Assembly: GCF_000350225.1 (NCBI RefSeq)
Contig: NW_005179066.1
Location: 1 to 64,000 of the forward strand
Direction: 5' to 3'
Length of the DNA: 64,000 nt
DNA from: Chondrus crispus
Lineage: Eukaryota; Rhodophyta; Florideophyceae; Gigartinales; Gigartinaceae
The notes beneath the pieces were generated by a model. That model had not been told where the DNA came from. It saw only the letters and a list, made by a program, of their open reading frames with translations, and did not search any database. Position 1 is the stretch's first letter, and every line of letters begins with the position of its first letter. Shown piece by piece: positions 30,255 through 41,553 of this stretch. Both the position numbers and the translations under genes were made by a program.

Positions 30255-31283
30255 TCAGTTAATGAGTGGCACTCGGATAAGCGGCTCGCTTAACCATGGT
30301 GTTCCGACAACGGCATTTCGGAGGAATTCTGCTTTATGGGCATCCCCTTGGTGTGATCTCGACGCCTGCCTCGACAACTTAGTGACAGACTTGTATAATT
30401 TCGCGAGCGCTTCTGACATTTCTATGCCATGAGCACAAAAAGTAGTCACACGCAAAGAGTTCGGGTAGTTTTTAACCCGATTCTGCCGTACATGGGAGTT
30501 GTATTCTCTTTCTAGCATCTCGATGGCCTGCTGAAAACTGGTAGCGTAGCCGTCAATTTTATCGAGAAAGTACCTCTTCGCGTCTCTTTGGAGTAAGTTG
30601 TGGAGGTATTGCAGCTTCTGCGACGGCGTTAAGGAATAATCCTTAGAGAGTTGGAGGTAGTCGTCCACATACTCCATCCATGACTCACCTAGATCGCCGG
30701 AAAACTTTTTGTCCTTTTCCCGAAGTCTCATTGCAACGTTGTGTGCAGTTTTTCGAGGGAAGGTGAGATTGGTGGATGTGGCTTGTGTGACTAGTGAAGC
30801 ATGTGGGGCCTCCCCCCTTAGGTTTGATCCCAAAGAGTTGGGTCTTGGGCGACGGCCAGCAGCGACAATTTCGTTGGCCATTTCGATGGCCGCCTGTGTG
30901 TCTTCGGCCTCCTCGTCAAGACCGTGCGCGAGTGTCATTACGATGCGGTGGGACGAGTGTTGCTGTTGGTTTGCACCTCGCTCATCCAGGAAGTTGCGAA
31001 GCTCAATAAAGACAGCAGGAAGGTCGCATATTTCTTCACGGAAGAGCGAGGCCGGGGGGAACATGTCTGCCATAGTACGTTTTAGCTGAACGCCAGTGAG
31101 ATCTGGGCTTGATTTCAAAAATAGAATTGAGGATATAAAACACTTTTGCGCACTCGAAAGCGCACTCAAAGCGTTGTTTGACATCCCTCTCATGAAGCTA
31201 TGTTCCGGTGCAGTGGGGGCGGAACTAGGAGGTTGTCCGCCCTCGGACGGCCCTGCTCCATCGTTGGAGGGTGAAGGCGGCAT
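30255..31283 (-). CDS. copia-like Gag
   Basis: The 342-residue frame starts at the ATG at 31281-31283. A Pro/Ser-rich start is followed by helical segments and the retrotransposon Gag core (FSGDLGESWMEYVDDYLQL, LTPSQKLQYLHNLLQRDAKR, ATSFQQAIEMLEREYNSHVR) in about residues 190-290. It would form the particle shell. At 30255 a shift ends the frame, and the Gag reading continues as EAALELDKESKLAV in another frame to about 30004, then the decayed zinc knuckle. Confidence 0.8.
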   Translation of the reverse strand: MPPSPSNDGAGPSEGGQPPSSAPTAPEHSFMRGMSNNALSALSSAQKCFISSILFLKSSPDLTGVQLKRTMADMFPPASLFREEICDLPAVFIELRNFLDERGANQQQHSSHRIVMTLAHGLDEEAEDTQAAIEMANEIVAAGRRPRPNSLGSNLRGEAPHASLVTQATSTNLTFPRKTAHNVAMRLREKDKKFSGDLGESWMEYVDDYLQLSKDYSLTPSQKLQYLHNLLQRDAKRYFLDKIDGYATSFQQAIEMLEREYNSHVRQNRVKNYPNSLRVTTFCAHGIEMSEALAKLYKSVTKLSRQASRSHQGDAHKAEFLRNAVVGTPWLSEPLIRVPLIN

Positions 31284-31380
31284 GTTGGAGAGAAGAAGGC
31301 AACAGAAGAGGACTTGGGTATTGTGTTCTTTACGAACAAGAGCGAGGTGGGCAGTAACTCGAGCTGAAGATGGTTGAACT

Positions 31381-32944
31381 TGTTAGAGTCCGACCCTCGG
31401 CGCCCGCCGCTCCAGCGGGTGGAAGAGGTCCGACCTCTGACGCCCGTAGACTGTACGGGTTAGGAAACGTCTTCAGCTATCTACCTGCTCCTGCGTTCAC
31501 CGAGTAGGCGCTTTTAGATCCCTACGAGACTTCCACAGCAGCCAGTACACAGGCTTTAAGGCTGTCTGGTCTCTTGCGGGAAGCAAGCTCGACGGTTAGT
31601 TCGGAAGTTCTGTCTTTTACCTACTCAGTGCACCACACCCCAGAGGATTCCCACGCCCGGAAACACCAGACCGCAGAGGGTCGACACCGTTATCCGCCCT
31701 AAAAAGGACCGGTGGGGTTCCCTGCCGGAGAGGTTCACCTTCCAGTTCGAGTTGCCAGCGTCGCGTCACCGGGTATTTATTCCGGGCCAACCGCTCTCGA
31801 GAAAAGTTAAAACAGAACCGATTGCCTAACTCTCACAAACCTCGACTACAGTCTTACAGTCCCTTTCTTAGCAGTCTCAGTACCCAAACCGTGTGAATCG
31901 GCCGGCCACCTAGTAGTCCAAGACGACAACCCCCTTGGCTGGTGAGGGGGTGTGCACTTGACCCCCAGTGCTTGTGCTGGAGTGCCCCAACACGACAACA
32001 GAAAATGCGAGTAGTTGCGAGCGCAGAGCCTGGAAGTGGGAGGCAATGACGACGGTTAGTGTGTAGCACGGCCACAGAAGGCGTTGGCTGCGGTAGTGGC
32101 GGCGGCGGCACGACGGCAAGGTAGCAGCGGCGTGCTTCGGGGGCGCAGCGGAGGCGCAAGACAGGCAGAAGCGAGACCCGTAAGCAGCGGCGCGGCGGCT
32201 GGGAAGTAGCAGCGGCGGCGGGTGGCCGCGAGGCGGCGGCAGCGCACCAACGAGAGCCGTGTGCGCCGGGGCGGCGGCTTGCAAATAGCAGCACCGTCAG
32301 TGCGGGGCGGCGAAGTGGCAGCGTAGGGCCGGCAGCAGCGAGAGGAGAGCGCGGAGGCACGGCGGCTTGCTGAGTAGCAGCGGCAGAGGCGCGGCGCCGC
32401 AGTGGCGGTGTACACGTCGTCGCAGCGGCGACGTAGAACCGACAGCAGGAAGAGCCGTGCTCAGCAGCGCGGCGGGTTGGGAGCAGCTGCGGCGGCGGCA
32501 CAATAGTGGCGCAGCAACGGCGTATGGCCGGCATCAGCGAGAGGCGTGCGCAGCGGCGAAACAGGTTGTGAGAGGCAGCAGCGTCGGCGCGGCCGCGGCG
32601 CAGCAGCGGTGCGAACCAGGTAGAATGAAGGCCCGTAGGCGGCGGCTTGTTGGCGGAGCAGCGGCGACGGTGCGGCCGAGGAGCAGTGACGCGGCGCGGC
32701 AGCAGGACTAAGGGCGCGGCAAGAGAGATTTGAGAAGCGAGCGGCGACGCAAACAGCGAGTCAGCGGTAACAGACCCGTGGCTAGAGATCGGTAGCGAGC
32801 GATCGATAAGCGAGCTGCGGAGGAGCTCCGAGCGAGCGGCGAAGCGCGGCCAGCCAGCCTCGTGCGGAGCTGCGAGCGAGCGGTGTCAAGAGCAATCAGC
32901 GAGCGGCGAGGAACACACGAGCTGGGGGGATGGAGATATCAGTC
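31381..32944. other. probable LTR/leader of the copia-like element and GC-rich low-complexity tract
   Basis: On the minus strand the block ends CTCTAACA at 31381, about 100 bases before gag, as a 5' LTR would. It contains many short palindromes and a TATTTATT (31773-31780). From about 32050 to 32940 it is dominated by GCGGC/GCAGC-type units, G-rich on the plus strand. At 32944-32960 CCCCCCTCAATTATGAAAC reads on the minus strand as a polypurine-like GAGGGGGG. LTR limits are not certain. Long minus-strand frames here are low-complexity and are not called as genes. Confidence 0.4.
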
Positions 32945-33187
32945 CCCCCTCAATTATGAAACAAAATACTCTTTTTAAGATATTTTCGAAGGTATCTCAC
33001 CATTCATCCACGTACCGACGTCAAACGAAAGCGCTCAACTGTCGCATCACGCTCATAAACTATGACCCGATGAGGCTTCTCAGCGGCATACCAAATCGCA
33101 GAAATCTGTATGCGTCAAAAGCCTCTCAATCACCCTACATGTGCCAAATACTGAAACAACATTGCTGTGAAAAAAATCTGAAATGCT

Positions 33188-34860
33188 TTATTTGTGGAGA
33201 GGAGCCGGTAAGGTACTCTGCGCACGTAACCTGGCAATTGCTCTACGGGTGTCTCGGTTGTCGCGCAGCGTCCTCTTTCGTTCTAGGCGCCCAGCGCACA
33301 ACCTCCGACTCTCCTCCTCCTCGAATCGCTCTTGTGCTTTTCCAGCGGCCTTCTCGACTGCATTTTTCTCCCTTTGAATCTGTCGTGCCTCTTTATTAAC
33401 TGCTTCTAACTCTCGGGCTTCTTCGCGAGATCGGAGAGCATCAAGCACATCCTGACCAGTCAGTAGAGCTCCACTCTTAGTGTTAATCGTCCCATTGACA
33501 ATTACAGGAACATCAGAGCGCAATAAATTTCGGCTTTGCATGAACGCGTGTAACAGTTCTTGATAGCTGCGAAATGCAGCCCCTCGAGACCCATTCGAGC
33601 CCATATTTGAGATGTCTCTCATTTTTATGACCTCAGGGACGACTCCTCTGCGAACTGCGCACCACACCCCTACCGCCTTGAAACCGTTAACAATATTTGA
33701 GTACGAAACAGATGATTTGTATGCCTCGTGAATGAGTTCACACAGGGTGTGAATGTCATTTCGAACTCCTGCTCCTACAGTGTACACGCGTTTGTTGAGA
33801 CCGTTTCGCAAAAATGTCTTGAAAGGGGAGAACACAGCATAGTCCAGCACTTGCGTTCTGTGGCTGGTATGGGCAGGAAGACCGACAACTACTATGTTGT
33901 TCTCACTAAGGAGTTTGAGCGCTTTGTAATTGATGTGTGCGCAGTATCCATCCATAGTTATGACCATGTTTCTGTACTTCTGCCTGAGCATCTTAGTATC
34001 ATCGATGAACGACACTACCCATTCATGAAATATCAACGAGTCCATGCCTGCTGGATCACGATGGCACACAACCGCATTTTGAGGCAAGAATGTGGCTGGT
34101 GTCTCGATAGTTCCATCGCCTCTTTTTCTCCACTTCTGTCTCTTCCCCGATAGGATCGCAATAGGTCTCCATGCTGTGCCATCTGCAGATACGACGGGCA
34201 TGATGGTGACGTGATCTGCATTTGCAGACCATTTGAGGTCCACGGAATTGCTGCTGCCAACTGTTTCCATAACAGCTTTCGCTCTAGCCCTTGAGGCGGT
34301 ACGGGTAGAGAAACTGCTTTCTTCGAGGTTGAAAACCTGCTCCCCGCTTGAGATATTGTACTCCTTATAGATGTGATGTAGTCGAGCAAAATGTCGTGCT
34401 AAATTCTCGTCACTCATTGCCTCAGCACGGCTTTTCTCCAAGCATGCCCGTCGCTTCAGAGAAAGCTCGGGTGGCAACGTAGGAAGTTTCTGAGGTACTT
34501 GCCGCCTGGTCGCCGCTGAGCAAACGGTATGACCTGTTGTCTTTCTTCTAGCAAAAGTCGCACGAGAACCTGAAAAACGTCCTTGAGACACTCTCGGGAG
34601 AGCGGAGTTCCATTTCTGGCAAATTCAACAACTGAGTCAGCAACCATTTGCTCCTCGTCATCTCTCAAAGCAGGCAGGCGACCCACTTTGGGAACAACGG
34701 CAGTACCTAGTTTGAGACATCTCTTCAACGTGCAGTGTGATACGTCATACACTCTTGCAGCGTTGCGAACAGACGACTTTCTGACCTTAACATGCTCGGC
34801 AGCCAATGCGAGTCGCCTTCGATACGCGTCTGGATGCGAACTCGAGGAAGAATGCCCCAT
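33188..34860 (-). pseudogene. pogo-like (Tc1/mariner superfamily, DDE_1) transposase, frameshifted
   Basis: The N-terminal frame from the ATG at 34860 has an HTH (SSVRNAARVYDVSHCTLKRC) and a second HTH-like CENP-B segment (FARNGTPLSRECLKDVFQVL). At about 34470 a shift moves to the frame ending at 33188, which continues LSLKRRACLEKSRAEAMS into the DDE_1 core: VFNLEESSFS, ITMDGYCAH and THRTQVLDYAVF-type block (GLPAHTSHRTQVLDYAVFSP). The first catalytic Asp appears as Glu (FNLEESS; FNxDE expected). The tail is a Glu/Arg-rich coiled coil. It would cut and paste its own element, but the shift and the substitution suggest it is dead. No terminal repeats were identified. Confidence 0.82.
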
Positions 34861-35561
34861 TTATAATGTGAGTGATGCGGTTACTTCAGGATATCGGCAG
34901 GGGGATGGCTGGCAGAGGAGCGTAATGGTCGTTCCAGTTTTATCACGAGACTGGCTGTAGTCTGTACCTGATGTTAAATGCCCCGAAAAAGGCATTCAAA
35001 TGGTCATATTTGGAGCCATCGTAACACTTTTACTGTTATATCCAAGATTATGGCGGGCTTAGGTTCCAAGCTGCAATTGATTCATAGATATATGCAAAAT
35101 TTTGTATCACATTAGGAGGCCGTATCATCAATAGGACACCCGATGATACGCGAAGTGTTCCGAAGGAGTCGTGGCGGATCGCCGTCTGGCCAATGGAATG
35201 GTCTAGAAAAAACGTAAGGGAAAACGCGATTGATCAATAGAGAGATTACGCAAGCAAAATTCTGTGGGGAATTCATGACACGAGTTACACGTGGGGCGGT
35301 GAGCAGAATTCTGGCTGAGAGACGTGAGAAATAAAGCAGAAAAATGACCCATTAGTCACCACTTCAATCGCGCGAAATGGAACATTTCAGGACAGATGTC
35401 CAGGAGACGAAACCATACGGCGGACGTTTTCCCGCGATCTTCAGACATGGAACGGCGCTCTCATCCCACTCTCCCTCTCTCTCACTCTCCCTATCTACCT
35501 TCCCTCCATCCACTATAACTATTCCCTTTCAACGATCCTGCCCACACTCACTGAAACCAAT
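34861..35561. other. gap between pogo and Harbinger units
   Basis: Non-coding, 700 bases. A segment at about 35204-35232 (TAGAAAAAACGTAAGG...) weakly resembles the reverse complement of 37742-37765, possibly the Harbinger terminal repeat. Otherwise nothing recognisable. Confidence 0.35.
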
Positions 35562-36326
35562 ATGGCCAACGTTTTGACTCTCTCTGACGAAGAACTCGCC
35601 GCCGCCGCCTGCAGAGGAACGCGCCATTCCCGCTTTACAAGCGAAGAAGATCTTGTAATCGTCCGAGAAGTTGCAGCATCACGTGCACATCTCGCCGCGT
35701 TCGGGGAGTCCCGCAAGAGATTCGAGATCGCTTCTGACACAATAAACGGCAATGAGGCAGTAACGCAGCAAGTCACTTGGAAAAGCGTCCGGGACAGCTA
35801 TCAACGTCTACAGAATTCCTTCGATCGCGACGATAACAAGAACCAAAAAATGTCGGGGATAGGGGGGGAAGTTGGAGAGCTAGAAGAACTACTGATGAGC
35901 ATGCGCGATGCTCGGGATGATCTTTTAGAGCAACGAAACGCTGTAAAAAACGCTTGAAAGGAGCGTGACGCAGAAAAAGTACGGATTGGAAATGATCTCA
36001 TGAATTCGGCCATGCAGCGTGCTGGAAACAGGGACAGTACTGAAGATGAAGACTCTATTTCTCCGCGGCCCCTTAAGAAGCCCAAAACCTCCAAATCGAG
36101 TATTGCAATGGGCGAGATGGCACAGTTCGGAGCCCATCTACGCGATGCCGATCTCGCTCGAGTGGACTTGGAGCGCGATCGGCTGGCATTTGAGCGAGAG
36201 AGGATGGCCTGCGATCGTGAGGAGCGCACTCGGGATCGTGAAGAACGTCGCATTGAGCGTTTGGAAGCGCAACAGCTCGAGCTGGACAAGTTCAAGCTCA
36301 TGATGGCGGCTTTTACGAGCAAGTAA
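35562..36326 (+). pseudogene. PIF/Harbinger-associated Myb/SANT-like DNA-binding protein, one nonsense codon
   Basis: One frame runs from the ATG at 35562 to 36326 (254 codons), broken only by TGA at 35955-35957; a downstream ATG at 36000 keeps the frame. The N-terminal part has a trihelix/Myb-like block (HSRFTSEEDLVIVREVAASR, VTWKSVRDSYQRLQNSFDRD). The C-terminal part is a long Glu/Arg coiled coil (LERDRLAFERERMACDREER, QLELDKFKLMMAAF). In Harbinger transposons such a protein escorts the transposase and binds the ends. It is convergent with the transposase gene 132 bases away, the usual two-gene layout. Confidence 0.7.
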
Positions 36327-36458
36327 TGATAGTCATGTTTTATTGCTTTGAAGTCGGTGATACTAAATAAAAGTTGCGTCTTTGTTGTGTTAGCACAAAT
36401 TTTTCTGCTCGCGCAGGGCGCGCGCGAGCAGGAGTCTGTCGTTTAATAGGATAGCGGT

Positions 36459-37643
36459 TTATTCTTTATGGTGGATGTACTGCTCTACAGAAGGAGGAGA
36501 ACAGCGAAAGAATTGGGAAATCTGCATTGGACTTGCACAGTTTCTAATGTTGTAAAGTAGCATTGCACACAGGTAGAGCAGGCCCACTGGTGACTGTCCA
36601 ATCCTTAATTTTCTTTTGAAGTCCATGGCTGTAAAGTAAAGTTTCACTTCTTTGAACGCCCACTCGACAGTAATCCGAACGCTTGACATGGCCTTATTGA
36701 AGGCTCTTTGAGATGCTGAGAGATTGCTTCCTTGATAAGGAACCTCCAAAAACCACCTCTTGGCGTACCCGCTATCTCCGTAGATACAGAAATTTTGATG
36801 TTCTGAGCTCATACAATCTGGTAGCTCTTGCTCTAAATTGGTTCTTGTGTACAAAGTCCAATCATGTCGACGGCCCTCTACAGGACCGCAACCATGCAGA
36901 ATCAATCCATCTGGAGCTGTGACCTCTTGAATCTTGATTGCGTGCTTCCTTTTGTGTCCATTGTACATCACTAGTTGCTTGCTAAATCCCCCCGATCTGG
37001 CAACACCAATCACTGTACCGTCAATAAAACCGACGCAATTCCTTAGTGCATTGGACTTTTCGAATATGCATTTGGAATACAAAGTATGTCGGCGTTCCAT
37101 AAATGATTGCGGAAATGGCCCCGTGAGTAAATGCACCCGCTCCTCTGCAAAGCATTCTATTGTTTCCCAAAATATTTCACAAAGCTGGGAAGAATGCTTT
37201 CCAAACTCTACTTCCAGCTCTTTCCATCGAAGCGGCGTTGCAAGGCGCCGCAGCATAATGCATGTCGACAAAATTGGATTTGTCCTATAGCGATTGCGGG
37301 TCGTTTTCGTTTTGTGCGTTGGCCATCCAATAAAAAGGACAGGATTCAGGATATCAGACCTTCCAAATCTGAACAGGAAGAGACATGACGCCTGACTATA
37401 GGAGTTGAAGTTGAACATAAAGTCTGCAGAGCTGATGCGGTTACTCCTAGAAAGGTGTTCGGACAATTCTTCTCTTGCATCTTGGTATTTGAGTGCAGTA
37501 TATGATATCGTTAGAAGATCGGTGAAAGCTGATGTATGTCCTGACATGCGCTTTACGCTCATGGATACCAAGGCAACTTGCCATGTTTTCATAGTCTCCT
37601 TAGTCTTTGCTTTGGTAAAATCCCTTTGCCTACCAGATCCCAT
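36459..37643 (-). CDS. PIF/Harbinger transposase (DDE_Tnp_4)
   Basis: An uninterrupted frame with its first ATG at 37643 (MGSGRQRDFTKAKTKE) encodes 394 residues. The endonuclease core shows the full catalytic triad: GFIDGTVIGVAR (Asp), YGDSGYAKRWFLEVPY (Asp) and RITVEWAFKEVK (Glu). The family's CGPVEGRRHDWTLY and CAMLLYNIRNC segments are also present. It would excise and insert its own element, usually at 3-base TTA/TAA targets. Length is normal for the family and no stop or shift is seen, so this is one of the few possibly active proteins in the window, although its Myb-like partner has a stop codon. Confidence 0.88.
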   Translation of the reverse strand: MGSGRQRDFTKAKTKETMKTWQVALVSMSVKRMSGHTSAFTDLLTISYTALKYQDAREELSEHLSRSNRISSADFMFNFNSYSQASCLFLFRFGRSDILNPVLFIGWPTHKTKTTRNRYRTNPILSTCIMLRRLATPLRWKELEVEFGKHSSQLCEIFWETIECFAEERVHLLTGPFPQSFMERRHTLYSKCIFEKSNALRNCVGFIDGTVIGVARSGGFSKQLVMYNGHKRKHAIKIQEVTAPDGLILHGCGPVEGRRHDWTLYTRTNLEQELPDCMSSEHQNFCIYGDSGYAKRWFLEVPYQGSNLSASQRAFNKAMSSVRITVEWAFKEVKLYFTAMDFKRKLRIGQSPVGLLYLCAMLLYNIRNCASPMQISQFFRCSPPSVEQYIHHKE

Positions 37644-37658
37644 AGTGTGAGTGTCCAA

Positions 37659-38394
37659 AGGAGAACGAGATTCTCTAGGCTATGGGAACTCGTACTCACA
37701 ATGAACGACGCCGAGGGGATTGCGTAATTTACGTTTTTCTAATTTTCTGCAATAGAATTCTGTCCGCAAATCACGCATACAGTAGACTGGGCTATCCTTG
37801 CTGTCGGAAGTTTAGACAGAATTCCGTTTTTGCGTAATTCCACGAATGTGGGAATTGTCCCAGAAAAATTAAAGGAAGTAGTTTAAACAGTTTATTAATG
37901 TCCAGAAGAGCCCACCACCGGCTCTTCAAACCCAACCAAACCTCCGGGTAATCGGAGCGCTGTTCGAGAAGGATTCTGCGTAGACCCGTTTGTTCAAACC
38001 TGCCTCGGGGCAGACCCACCCGCTAGTCGCATGCGATTGTCCGTTATATACTAATTTACTGTAACCCTAAACAAGGCAAGTTCTTTCCTCACCGCGTGAC
38101 CCATTCACGTGGTGAGGTATATCGCCATATGAGAGACATTATGATGGAAACGTTCACACATGTTTCGCGAAAAGGAAGTCAGGTTCACACACCACGAAGG
38201 AAAAAAGGGAAGATTATTCCGGCCTAGCACGTGAGAAAATGAAAAAGAGTGAGAAGAAATCCGATAGCACTGAACTGTAACTGCGCATATGAGAGGTCGC
38301 GAAGAAACGATGCCCGACTGCAACCCTTCAAGACCACGTACTGCATTGCCTTCCTTGTCGTAAAAAAAGTTCTACGCATAGCACTAAACGTACA
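37659..38394. other. gap after Harbinger unit
   Basis: No gene recognised. AATTCTGTC-like short inverted repeats occur around 37757-37825 next to the Harbinger transposase and may mark its end. Confidence 0.35.
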
Positions 38395-39093
38395 TCACGA
38401 TCCTGTATTTGGAGATATGTCACACTTCATTTTGCATATGCACTTCTCGTGATAAGGGACACAAATTACTTCCACACAACGGCAGTAATCATGATGCACA
38501 TTGATGCAAATATCATCATGCCCATCTGGGCGGCGGAGGGTCGCCTCGTCCAAGACAAAGCTTCGAGTCGATCCTTTTCCCACAATCAACGGCCTTGTGC
38601 TTTCACCTTCACCACCGTCAGGTTCAGGTTCAGGAGAGCTTCCCAAGTATATTACCTTGTCAACAGGATACCCAACATTATCTGGATCTACTTCGATGTA
38701 AAATGGGTCGTCGCAGTCTCCATGATTGAGAATACCACCATTTGTCCGAGGACCCAAAACGTTTTTGATCAGGGCTGCAGTGCCCAACTGCGAACGAATT
38801 TCATCCTTCCCGCTGATCGTATGGTCCCTCTTTCTTGCTTGAATTTTTCTCATTTTTTTTGGAATGAGACTTGAGCATTCTATAAAAGACGCCCCTCGAA
38901 CCCCTTTTGGCAAATGTTCGTCAGATGCTGCTTTCGAGCATTGGAATTCAAGTCGATAAGACGTTTTTGAGGCCTGCTCATCCCAGTGTTCTCTTGATGC
39001 GAAAGCAGGTTGAACAGACGCGGCCCCTGCGAGCAGAATTTGACATGCGAAGAGGGCCAAGAAGTACCGCATAGAGAAGGCAGTGCGATGCAT
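38395..39093 (-). CDS. predicted secreted protein, lineage-specific
   Basis: The first ATG in frame is at 39093, giving 232 residues. The N-terminus is a typical signal peptide: basic start, hydrophobic core MRYFLALFACQILLAGAASV, likely cut after an Ala around residue 25. The mature part has a basic middle and an acidic Pro/Glu-rich loop (SSPEPEPDGGEG). The C-terminus is Cys/His-rich (CINVHHDYCRCVEVICVPYH, CICKMKCD) and probably disulphide-bonded. There is no transmembrane segment after the signal peptide. I recognise no family. A TATA box lies about 75 bases upstream. The uninterrupted frame, signal peptide and TATA box argue for a real gene. Confidence 0.6.
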   Translation of the reverse strand: MHRTAFSMRYFLALFACQILLAGAASVQPAFASREHWDEQASKTSYRLEFQCSKAASDEHLPKGVRGASFIECSSLIPKKMRKIQARKRDHTISGKDEIRSQLGTAALIKNVLGPRTNGGILNHGDCDDPFYIEVDPDNVGYPVDKVIYLGSSPEPEPDGGEGESTRPLIVGKGSTRSFVLDEATLRRPDGHDDICINVHHDYCRCVEVICVPYHEKCICKMKCDISPNTGS

Positions 39094-39167
39094 GATTTGA
39101 GGATGCCGTGCGCGGTAGAAGCAGCGATGTTTCGGAGGCAACTATAGCGGACGACTTATGGCGGCCT

Positions 39168-39177
39168 ACATATATAC
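39168..39177 (-). promoter_or_regulatory. TATA box for the secreted-protein gene
   Basis: GTATATATGT on the minus strand, 75-84 bases upstream of the ATG at 39093. Confidence 0.55.
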
Positions 39178-41553
39178 GGTTGTCGTTAGGGCTCGCATTG
39201 ATGGATTCACGAATTCCAACGGCAAAGGTTATATTCTCTCTATTACAGTATTTGAAGTCATGATATGGTGGTTCGGGCATGTCTTCCCATTGCCCTCACA
39301 AAAAAAATCCTTTTGGGAAAGAAAGGATTTTGATACAAGAAGAAGAACGGAAATGCTCAATAGATTACTATTACTGCGAGGGCGAGTGTGTGCAAGGACA
39401 TCTGAACGCATTTTCTATGCTAACATGTGGCTAGTGTTTGTTAAGTTTGTGCCAAAGAGATTGCAAAGACAAGGTCACTTTTGCCAGTGTCATGAAAGCA
39501 ATGCCGTTGAGCCCAAGGCTAACCCCAGAGCCTAATCTATGCCAAAATATAGAATACAGGGAATACCATATCGTTTGTGAAAGTCAGAGGGCACTGTATT
39601 GGATTAAAACCGATGCCAACGCACACCCACCCAATGTTAGCCATGTTCCCCTTGGTGACAAAGCAATGAAAAGTTCTGTTCCACCTCTCATCTTTCCGAT
39701 ACTGAAACTATATCAAACTCCTTCTTTGTGAATGTTTGTGAAGTGGAAGGTGAGCCGGTTCTGCTGTGGATGTGAGCTGTCGTACATTTCTTGAAGTGCG
39801 CATTGCATTGTACCTTGAGAAGTGCCTCAAATCAATTTCGAATCGTTGTGTCATGACAGTTCTGGCTTTCCCAGTTGATGCCCGTCATAAATTATGACAT
39901 AGCACGTATGAAGAGTGCATTATGCAAAGTCGCCTTGGCATGAAAGCCCCATTCCGATCATAATCATCATCACTCCTTGGGAAATGCATTAGACTAAATA
40001 ATACCGCTATTTCACAAACATCAGTTTTGATTGCTGCGTTCAGGTGCAATGTTTATTTCTATGACGTCTTCTTTCGTACACGGAATATTAATCTGTGAAA
40101 AATCCACTGGCTCTATTTACAGGTATCTGTGTTGATACAAACGAAAGAAATGGAGACACAGTTCGCTGTGGATTTTTGTACAGTAGGGCAGAGATGGATT
40201 GTTGTACAGTAATCCCCTTGCTGCCGCATTGTCAGTGCGAATTCTGGAGAAGACAAGCGGACTTACAGTAATTGCGGAAGCACCAGATTGAATAAAGTTC
40301 ATTTGTCGTTCAAGTCTGGTTAGAAGCACAGGCCTACACAAACTACATGGTACTGTGCTGAGGAGAGAAATTGACGAACATAATGAGATGGTGACCAATT
40401 GCAGGGGACCATTACATTTCTTGCCCTCTGTGCGACGACGGATCAAATGGAGCGAATGCTGTATCTAGATATTCCTTTGCAACTGTTCGAGGGTACGCAT
40501 CAATTTGCAGCGATGTCTCGTTCCTTGAAATTCGATTCTTCTGCCTGTTGATCATGGATTTATGTAACCCTCTTGTCAGGATTTTTGACTAGTTCCGTGT
40601 GAGAGAAGGTGCACCCTCAGAACAGAAAACAGCATCGATTTCAGGACTCCCATACTGCACCTTTTCTGAGGGTGGGAGCACTTCAAGAGTTGGCAACTGC
40701 AGAGCGTGACAATTACATCATTGTTCGATCATGTACAAGGGCGAGAGATGTCCATTGCAATAATCTGAAGAAGGAACACCCACAAGTAGAGAGCAGGTGC
40801 CTGCTCTCTACTTGTGGTGCCACAATTTGCTGCATTTGCTGCCTGCAGCAAATCACATGAGTTTTTGTTTCAAAAATTTCTGATAACAATTGCCAGGTGC
40901 GCTTACCTTTGCTACACAGCCCTGAGCCGGCGTTGAATATATACCTGACACGTGCCTAAGCCTGGGTTCAACACTATATTATATTCTCCTTGTCGAGCAG
41001 TACCATTTCACGAGGGAGCCTCGCTGAGTTAAACTTTTTTGCGAAGTGCTGGGGCGATTTGTGATTTTCGGAGTCTTCCATTATAGTTGATGTGTCTGGA
41101 AAGAAGACGTATTCAAAAAACTACCCTTCAGCGTATCACCATTCGTTTCAACCTGCATGTCCCTTACTACTTTAGCATGATGACGTCGCCAAGGGGTTCT
41201 TACTCGGAAACCGTGAGTCATCTCTCAAGGACAGATTTAAACGATTTACATTGGCCTAGAATATACAGTAGTGTAGTGCTGGAGGTACAACAGCGCACCT
41301 CGTTCAGAGCCTCCGGCAACAAGTCCAAAACAGAAACCAGCAATGGATCACATGCTCCATAACCCGTGTGTAGGGTTTTGTGCCTCGCCACGTGAGTACT
41401 GTACGGACAACGTTTTGCAATGTCATTTTACTGGAGTTCTACTCTCTGCGTGACATACATCCCACATTGGATAGAAAACGCCGAGACACGGACACGCCCC
41501 GTCTAGTCAAGGCTGTCTGGATCATAGCTACTACGGTATACATCCCAGCTCCT
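39178..41553. other. intergenic stretch with a perfect hairpin
   Basis: No coding domain seen. It contains an 18-bp-arm palindrome at 40780-40817, and an imperfect inverted pair around 40609-40670 (AAGGTGCACCCTCAG... / ...CTGAGGGTGGG). Confidence 0.5.
40780..40817. repeat. perfect 18-bp-arm hairpin
   Basis: CCACAAGTAGAGAGCAGG and its exact reverse complement are separated by only TG. Confidence 0.95.

Larger units (their letters stand above)
27911..31283 (-). mobile_element. truncated copia-like retrotransposon (gag-PR-IN-RT start)
   Basis: Domains occur in Ty1/copia order on the minus strand: Gag (31283-30255 and on), zinc knuckle (about 29980-29920), protease (29942-29330), integrase (29330-28084) and the start of reverse transcriptase (28102-27911, EFAKAMRTEV). 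The element then ends abruptly; RT, RNase H and the 3' LTR are missing. Several stops and shifts separate the parts, so it is inactive. Confidence 0.8.

Noticed and set aside
31854..32711. Several long open frames on both strands in the GCGGC-rich tract
   Set aside because: They are Ala/Arg/Pro low-complexity readings of repetitive GC-rich DNA, overlap in all frames and have no domain.
33188..34860. Terminal inverted repeats for the pogo-like transposase at 33-35 kb
   Set aside because: The flanks were compared by eye and no convincing inverted pair or TA-flanked ends were found.
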